Positions 58,844 through 64,000 of a stretch of 64,000 bases of DNA are shown one piece after another. The stretch is from Kangiella aquimarina DSM 16071 (lineage in GTDB: Bacteria > Pseudomonadota > Gammaproteobacteria > Enterobacterales > Kangiellaceae), in the NCBI RefSeq assembly GCF_000374105.1, contig NZ_KB893650.1, positions 1,234,862 through 1,298,861 of the forward strand, written 5' to 3'. Every line of letters starts with the position of its first letter. Position 1 is the first letter of the stretch. The translations under genes and the position numbers were made by a program. The notes below the pieces were generated by a model, which was not told the origin of the DNA, did not search any database, and saw only the letters and a list, made by a program, of their open reading frames with translations.

Positions 58844-60763
58844 ATGCCTGTAATTACATTACCTGATGGAAGTAAGCGTGAATTCGACCACGCAGTCTCA
58901 GTTTATGACGTTGCAAACGACATAGGTCCCGGATTAGCCAAAGCTGCATTAGCTGGCAAAGTGAATGGTCAAATGGTAGACACCAGTTTTGTCATCGAGA
59001 ACGATGCGGATTTAGCAATCATCACCGAGCGTGACGAAGATGGTCTGGAAGTGATTCGTCACTCTACGGCTCACTTGTTAGCTCAAGCGGTACAACGCCT
59101 ATTTGATAACGTTCAGGTAACCATCGGGCCAGTAATCGACAATGGCTTTTACTATGACTTCGCAACTGATAAGCCATTCAGTGAAGATGACCTGCGTGCC
59201 ATTGAAAAAGAAATGGAGAAGATCTCTAAAGAGAATCTAGAGGTTGAGCGCACAGAAATGGAGCGCGATGAGGCGGTTGCCTTCTTCCGTAACATGGGTG
59301 AAGAGTATAAAGCTGAAATCATCGAATCGATTCCACAAAACGAAACGCTATCCTTATATCGTCAAGGTGACTTCATTGATTTGTGTCGTGGCCCACACGT
59401 TCCTTCGACTTCAAAACTGAAAGCATTCAAATTGATGAAAGTTGCAGGCGCTTACTGGCGTGGTGACTCCAACAATGCCATGTTGCAACGTATCTACGGT
59501 ACTGCATGGACTAATAAAAAAGACCTTAAAGCTTACCTGCATCGCCTCGAAGAAGCGGAAAAACGCGATCACCGTAAAATCGGTAAGGCGCTGGATCTAT
59601 TCCACATCCAGGAAGAGGCTCCGGGCATGATCTTCTGGCATGACAAAGGCTGGACTATTTATAAGACTCTAGAGCAGTACATCCGTGACCGCTTGAAAGA
59701 ACACGATTATCAGGAAGTCAAAACACCGCAGATGGTAGATCGCTCTCTGTGGGAAAAATCTGGCCACTGGGACAAATTTGGCGACGACATGTTTACGCTG
59801 AAATCAGATGAGCGTGACTACGCCATCAAGCCAATGAACTGCCCATGTCACGTACAGATTTTCAACGTCGGCCTGAAAAGTTACCGTGACCTGCCATTAC
59901 GCATGGCAGAGTTTGGTTCATGCCACCGTAATGAACCATCGGGTGCCTTGCATGGCATCATGCGTCTGCGCAACTTCGTGCAGGACGATGCACACATCTT
60001 CTGTACCGAAGACCAGATACAATCAGAAGTATCAAAGTTCATCGAAATGCTATACGACGTTTACGCGGACTTTGGCTTTACTGACGTTATCGTTAAGCTT
60101 TCCACTCGTCCAGAACAGCGTGTGGGTTCGGACGAAGTCTGGGACAAAGCAGAGGCCGCATTGGCTGACGCGCTGAACGCTAACAACATTGCATTTGAAT
60201 ACCAGCCAGGTGAGGGCGCCTTCTATGGTCCGAAACTTGAGTTCACGCTAAAAGATTGTCTCGAGCGTCACTGGCAGTGTGGTACTATTCAGGTTGACTT
60301 CTCAATGCCGGGTCGTCTGGATGCCGAATATGTGGCGGAAAGCGGCGAACGCGAGACTCCTGTAATGTTGCACCGTGCGATTTTGGGGTCACTTGAACGA
60401 TTTATCGGTATTTTGATTGAAGAATTCGCTGGAAAATTCCCTGCTTGGCTGGCGCCAACTCAGGCTGTTGTCATGAATATTACCGACAAACAGGCTGATT
60501 TTTGCCAAAAAGTGGTCGAATCCCTGAAAAATAAAGGATTTAGAGTGAATTCGGACTTGAGAAATGAGAAGATCGGCTTTAAAATTCGCGAGCAGACTCT
60601 AGCACGCGTGCCATTCTTGTTAGTGGTCGGTGATAGAGAAGTCGAAAATAACCATGTTGCAGTCCGTACTCGCGACGGCGAAGATTTGGGCAGCATGAGT
60701 ATTGAAGCCTTTGCTGAGTTGCTAGAAGCAGAAGTTGCGAAGCGAGCCAGAAAGGCTGACTAG
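58844..60763 (+). CDS. thrS: threonyl-tRNA synthetase
   Basis: 639 residues, the E. coli type. N-terminal TGS domain (about 1-62), editing domain ([15 protein letters not shown], HxxxH near 73-77), class II catalytic core with zinc ligands in [10 protein letters not shown] (Cys) and later His/His, motif 2 [11 protein letters not shown] and motif 3 [12 protein letters not shown]-terminal anticodon-binding domain. It charges tRNA-Thr and edits mischarged serine. It heads the infC-rpmI-rplT-pheST operon and has a candidate autoregulatory operator upstream. Confidence 0.97.
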   Translation: MPVITLPDGSKREFDHAVSVYDVANDIGPGLAKAALAGKVNGQMVDTSFVIENDADLAIITERDEDGLEVIRHSTAHLLAQAVQRLFDNVQVTIGPVIDNGFYYDFATDKPFSEDDLRAIEKEMEKISKENLEVERTEMERDEAVAFFRNMGEEYKAEIIESIPQNETLSLYRQGDFIDLCRGPHVPSTSKLKAFKLMKVAGAYWRGDSNNAMLQRIYGTAWTNKKDLKAYLHRLEEAEKRDHRKIGKALDLFHIQEEAPGMIFWHDKGWTIYKTLEQYIRDRLKEHDYQEVKTPQMVDRSLWEKSGHWDKFGDDMFTLKSDERDYAIKPMNCPCHVQIFNVGLKSYRDLPLRMAEFGSCHRNEPSGALHGIMRLRNFVQDDAHIFCTEDQIQSEVSKFIEMLYDVYADFGFTDVIVKLSTRPEQRVGSDEVWDKAEAALADALNANNIAFEYQPGEGAFYGPKLEFTLKDCLERHWQCGTIQVDFSMPGRLDAEYVAESGERETPVMLHRAILGSLERFIGILIEEFAGKFPAWLAPTQAVVMNITDKQADFCQKVVESLKNKGFRVNSDLRNEKIGFKIREQTLARVPFLLVVGDREVENNHVAVRTRDGEDLGSMSIEAFAELLEAEVAKRARKAD

Positions 60764-60788
60764 GCACTAATTAAAGAGGAAAATTACC

Positions 60789-61322
60789 ATCAGAAAAGGT
60801 GATAAGCGCTCTGACAGACAGCGCATAAATGAAGATATCCGCGTGAAAGAAGTTCGCCTGATAGACGCCACCGGCGAAAATGTCGGTGTAGTAGGAATCA
60901 AAGAAGCCCTGGCGCAAGCTACTGAAGCTAGCCTGGACTTAGTGGAAGTTTCGCCAGATGCGAATCCTCCAGTCTGTAAAATTATGGATTTCGGCAAGTT
61001 CCTTTTTGAGCAGAAGAAAGCGAAAGCTGCTGCTAAGAAAAAACAAAAAGTAACTCATGTGAAAGAAATCAAGTTTCGCCCAGGGACGGACATAGGAGAC
61101 TACCAGGTAAAACTACGCAACCTGATACGTTTCCTCGAAGACGGGGACAAGGCGAAAGTAACTGTTCGCTTCCGTGGTCGTGAGATGGCGCACCAAGAAC
61201 TCGGAATGGAGTTGTTGAAGCGTGTCGAAAAAGATCTGGAAGAATACGGAGCAGTTGAACACCGCCCTTCAATGGAAGGTCGTCAGATGACGATGGTGAT
61301 TGGCCCCAAAAAGAAGAAGTAA
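60789..61322 (+). CDS. infC: translation initiation factor IF-3, non-AUG start
   Basis: 177 residues if it starts at ATC 60789, 8 nt after AGAGGA; an in-frame ATT at 60783 is the alternative, but leaves only 2 nt of spacing. The sequence [24 protein letters not shown] aligns with the E. coli N-terminus, which starts at AUU; ATG/GTG at 60843 would remove residues conserved in the family. The two domains (linker near KAAAKKKQK) and [12 protein letters not shown] are typical. IF-3 discriminates against its own rare start codon, giving negative autoregulation. Confidence 0.95.
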   Translation: MRKGDKRSDRQRINEDIRVKEVRLIDATGENVGVVGIKEALAQATEASLDLVEVSPDANPPVCKIMDFGKFLFEQKKAKAAAKKKQKVTHVKEIKFRPGTDIGDYQVKLRNLIRFLEDGDKAKVTVRFRGREMAHQELGMELLKRVEKDLEEYGAVEHRPSMEGRQMTMVIGPKKKK

Positions 61323-61476
61323 GTAAGAAGAGTCTCGCAAGAGCACTTACATTCTTCATAGGTTGGGCAGCACGGTTTAACCACTGAGCTGTCCGTTTTA
61401 GTAACTAGTCATGCGCTCAAACGATTGCACAACTTAAAGCAATGGCCATGACGGGTAACAATGCGAGTATATTACT
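61323..61476 (+). promoter_or_regulatory. candidate ribosomal protein L20 operator region
   Basis: 154 nt between infC and rpmI with two helices: GTAAG...CTTAC enclosing a CTC-GCAA-GAG tetraloop hairpin (61323-61350), and GGGCAGC (61365-61371) with GCTGTCC (61388-61394). In E. coli, L20 binds structured RNA before rpmI to repress rpmI-rplT translation. Position fits, but sequence was not compared with the known site. Confidence 0.35.
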
Positions 61477-61674
61477 ATGCCAAAGATGAAAACTGACCGC
61501 GGTGCATCGAAGCGTTTCAAGAAAACTGCTTCTGGCCGTTACAAGCACAAACAATCACACTTGCGTCACATCCTGACCAAGAAGTCTACTAAGCGTAAGC
61601 GTCATTTACGTCACGCTAAATTAGTTGATGCTGCTGACACACGTTCAATCGATCGTATGTTGCCAAACGGTTAA
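61477..61674 (+). CDS. rpmI: 50S ribosomal protein L35
   Basis: 65 residues. [20 protein letters not shown] and the [18 protein letters not shown] segment are the L35 signature; strongly basic with an RMLPNG ending near that of E. coli. It is located 16 nt before rplT, completing the conserved pair. Confidence 0.97.
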   Translation: MPKMKTDRGASKRFKKTASGRYKHKQSHLRHILTKKSTKRKRHLRHAKLVDAADTRSIDRMLPNG

Positions 61675-61689
61675 GGTGAGGATTAAGAG

Positions 61690-62049
61690 ATGCCAAGAGT
61701 AAAACGTGGTGTGACTGCCCATGCGCGTCACAAGAAAATCTTAAAGCAGGCTAAAGGTTATTATGGTGCACGTAGTCGTGTATTCCGTGTAGCTAAACAA
61801 GCTGTTATCAAAGCGGGTCAATATGCATATCGTGACCGTCGTCAGCGTAAACGTCAATTCCGTGCTCTATGGATTGCTCGTATCAATGCTGAAGCTCGTG
61901 TACACGGTTTGTCTTATAGCCGTTTTATCAATGGTTTGAAAAAATCAAACATTGAAGTTGATCGTAAAATGCTAGCAGAATTAGCGGTTTTTGATAAAGT
62001 AGCATTTGCTGCTTTTGCAGACCAGGCTAAATCTGCCCTTGAAGCTTAA
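61690..62049 (+). CDS. rplT: 50S ribosomal protein L20
   Basis: 119 residues. [33 protein letters not shown] is the L20 N-terminus, a long basic helix that threads into 23S rRNA. The C-terminal domain ([18 protein letters not shown] onwards) also carries the repressor function of L20. A terminator-like hairpin follows 68 nt later. Confidence 0.97.
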   Translation: MPRVKRGVTAHARHKKILKQAKGYYGARSRVFRVAKQAVIKAGQYAYRDRRQRKRQFRALWIARINAEARVHGLSYSRFINGLKKSNIEVDRKMLAELAVFDKVAFAAFADQAKSALEA

Positions 62050-62116
62050 TAAGCTGATAACTGTTCTTTAACGAGAAGAGTATTTTAGTCGCCCTCGGGT
62101 GACGAGCGATTGAAGT

Positions 62117-62150
62117 AAAAAGGAAGGGCAGAAATGCTCTTCCTTTTTTT
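62117..62150 (+). terminator. hairpin between rplT and pheS
   Basis: AAGGAAGGGCA, GAAA loop, TGCTCTTCCTT plus T-run: an 11-bp stem with one wobble. It may terminate the ribosomal part of the operon or act as a partial terminator ahead of pheST. No Phe-rich leader peptide was seen. Confidence 0.85.
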
Positions 62151-62194
62151 ATGCATTTTCAATTAGAGACTTTTTAAGTCACTTATAGACATAG

Positions 62195-63262
<1,068 letters not shown>

Positions 63263-63274
63263 TAGGTTTAGAGC

Positions 63275-64000
63275 ATGAAATTCAGTGAAAAGTGGTTAAG
63301 AGAGTGGGTAAACCCTGAAATTTCTACTCAACAGCTAGTAGAAAAACTAACAATGGCTGGCCTGGAAGTTGATGGTTTTGAATACCTGGGCAATAAATTC
63401 TCAGGCGTTGTGGTTGGTGAAATTTTGGAAGCCGAGCAGCATCCCGATGCGGACAAGCTTCGCGTTTGTAAAGTCTCAGTGGGTTCAGCCAGCGACGAAG
63501 ACCTGCAGATTATCTGTGGTGCACCAAATGCACGTGCCGGCATTAAAGTAGCCGTTGCCATGATTGGTGCCGTGTTACCGGGCGACTTTAAAATCAAGAA
63601 AGCTAAATTACGTGGCGTTGCCTCTCATGGCATGCTGTGCTCATCGACCGAACTTGAAATCGGCGAAGATGGCGACGGCATTCTTGAGCTTGATAGCCAG
63701 GCGCCATTAGGTCAGGACCTGAAAGATTATTTCGATCTTAATGACCATGTCATTGAAGTGGACCTGACGCCTAACCGTGGCGACTGTCTTGGCATTCGCG
63801 GTATTGCCCGTGAAGTGGGCGTTCTCACGCAAACCGCCGTTACCGAACACAAACCACAGGCTTTAACGCCTGAAATCAGTGATGTGATTCCGGTAAAACT
63901 TTCTGCGCCACAGGCCTGCCCACGCTACCTGGGCCGCATCATCAAAGGCATCAACCCTGAAGCGAAAACTCCGGACTGGATGGTTAAATACATCGAGCGC
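63275..64000 (+). CDS. pheT: phenylalanyl-tRNA synthetase beta subunit, 3' end outside the window
   Basis: 242 codons from ATG 63275 to the window edge, open throughout. The N-terminal MKFSEKWLREWVNP is typical of PheT; residues about 40-150 form the tRNA-binding (EMAP/OB) domain (HPDADKLRVCKVSVG), followed by DLTPNRGDCLGIRGIAREV of the B3/B4 editing region. A downstream frame at 63369 is a shadow. The complete protein would be near 790 residues. Confidence 0.95.
   Translation, partial: MKFSEKWLREWVNPEISTQQLVEKLTMAGLEVDGFEYLGNKFSGVVVGEILEAEQHPDADKLRVCKVSVGSASDEDLQIICGAPNARAGIKVAVAMIGAVLPGDFKIKKAKLRGVASHGMLCSSTELEIGEDGDGILELDSQAPLGQDLKDYFDLNDHVIEVDLTPNRGDCLGIRGIAREVGVLTQTAVTEHKPQALTPEISDVIPVKLSAPQACPRYLGRIIKGINPEAKTPDWMVKYIER

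Noticed and set aside
62150-62176. Phe leader peptide for pheST attenuation
   Set aside because: The only nearby small frame has eight codons with two Phe codons and lies after, not before, the terminator hairpin.

Overview
This window looks like chromosomal core sequence of a free-living, aerobic gammaproteobacterium with moderate GC. The thrS-infC-rpmI-rplT-pheS-pheT order, the Pseudomonas-type class Ia ribonucleotide reductase, slyX, RNase T, pyrC and gloA all fit that group. Several details (AbgT transporter, fused 2-oxoacid dehydrogenase E1, GlyGly-CTERM protein, transsulfuration pair) would suit a marine proteolytic lineage such as Kangiella, but the genus is an inference from gene content. 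I found no rRNA, tRNA, CRISPR array, prophage or intact insertion sequence.

Layout. 1-9.4 kb: end of a UbiA-type prenyltransferase, a YchJ-like protein, an ABC-2 exporter pair, SlyX, class II fumarase, OsmC, an EamA permease, a BaiN/YhiN-type flavoprotein, a secreted protein and an MtfA-like peptidase. 9.5-19 kb: AbgT transporter, a fused E1 alpha/beta dehydrogenase, a cystathionine beta-synthase-like plus gamma-lyase-like pair around a small membrane protein, a membrane-linked XRE regulator, a two-gene MFS/spermidine synthase-like unit and Fe/Mn superoxide dismutase. 19-27 kb: K+ channel, DUF2157 plus GDYXXLXY pair, a cluster of porin, FMN-binding protein and PepSY membrane protein behind a good Fur box, then a membrane protein, a GGDEF/EAL protein and a NERD protein. 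27-33 kb: nrdA-nrdB with NrdR-like boxes and a DnaA box, and an orphan iron-type ABC ATPase. 33-44 kb: glutaredoxin, NYN protein, glycerophosphodiesterase, bacterioferritin and its ferredoxin, flavodoxin with divergent LysR regulator, 2-Cys peroxiredoxin followed by a possible miniature transposable element, lipoproteins, an exported asparaginase-type hydrolase, a small Fur-boxed protein, RNase T, pyrC and gloA. 44-52 kb: a 1530-residue surface protein with a GlyGly-CTERM tail, a TonB-dependent receptor and a small membrane protein. 52-58.6 kb: cyanide-insensitive-type bd oxidase with a 42-residue third subunit, VOC protein, PAS-GGDEF cyclase, CPXCG protein, pirin, TauE permease and GFA protein. 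58.6-64 kb: the translation-factor/ribosomal-protein/aminoacyl-tRNA synthetase operon, leaving the window inside pheT.

A recurring theme is iron and redox control. Five sites close to AATGAGAATGATTCTCATT lie ahead of the porin/FMN/PepSY cluster, the FbpC-like ATPase, bfr, bfd and an 82-residue unknown protein; monothiol glutaredoxin, superoxide dismutase, fumarase C and peroxiredoxin are nearby. The most interesting observations are the Fur-boxed flavin electron-transfer cluster, a tRNA-Thr anticodon-like hairpin just before the thrS ribosome binding site, the possible MITE with 9-bp flanking repeats, the GlyGly-CTERM surface protein with an operator-like palindrome at its promoter, and the small Fur-boxed orphan protein. 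Motif matches were made by eye; no searches or folding programs were run.
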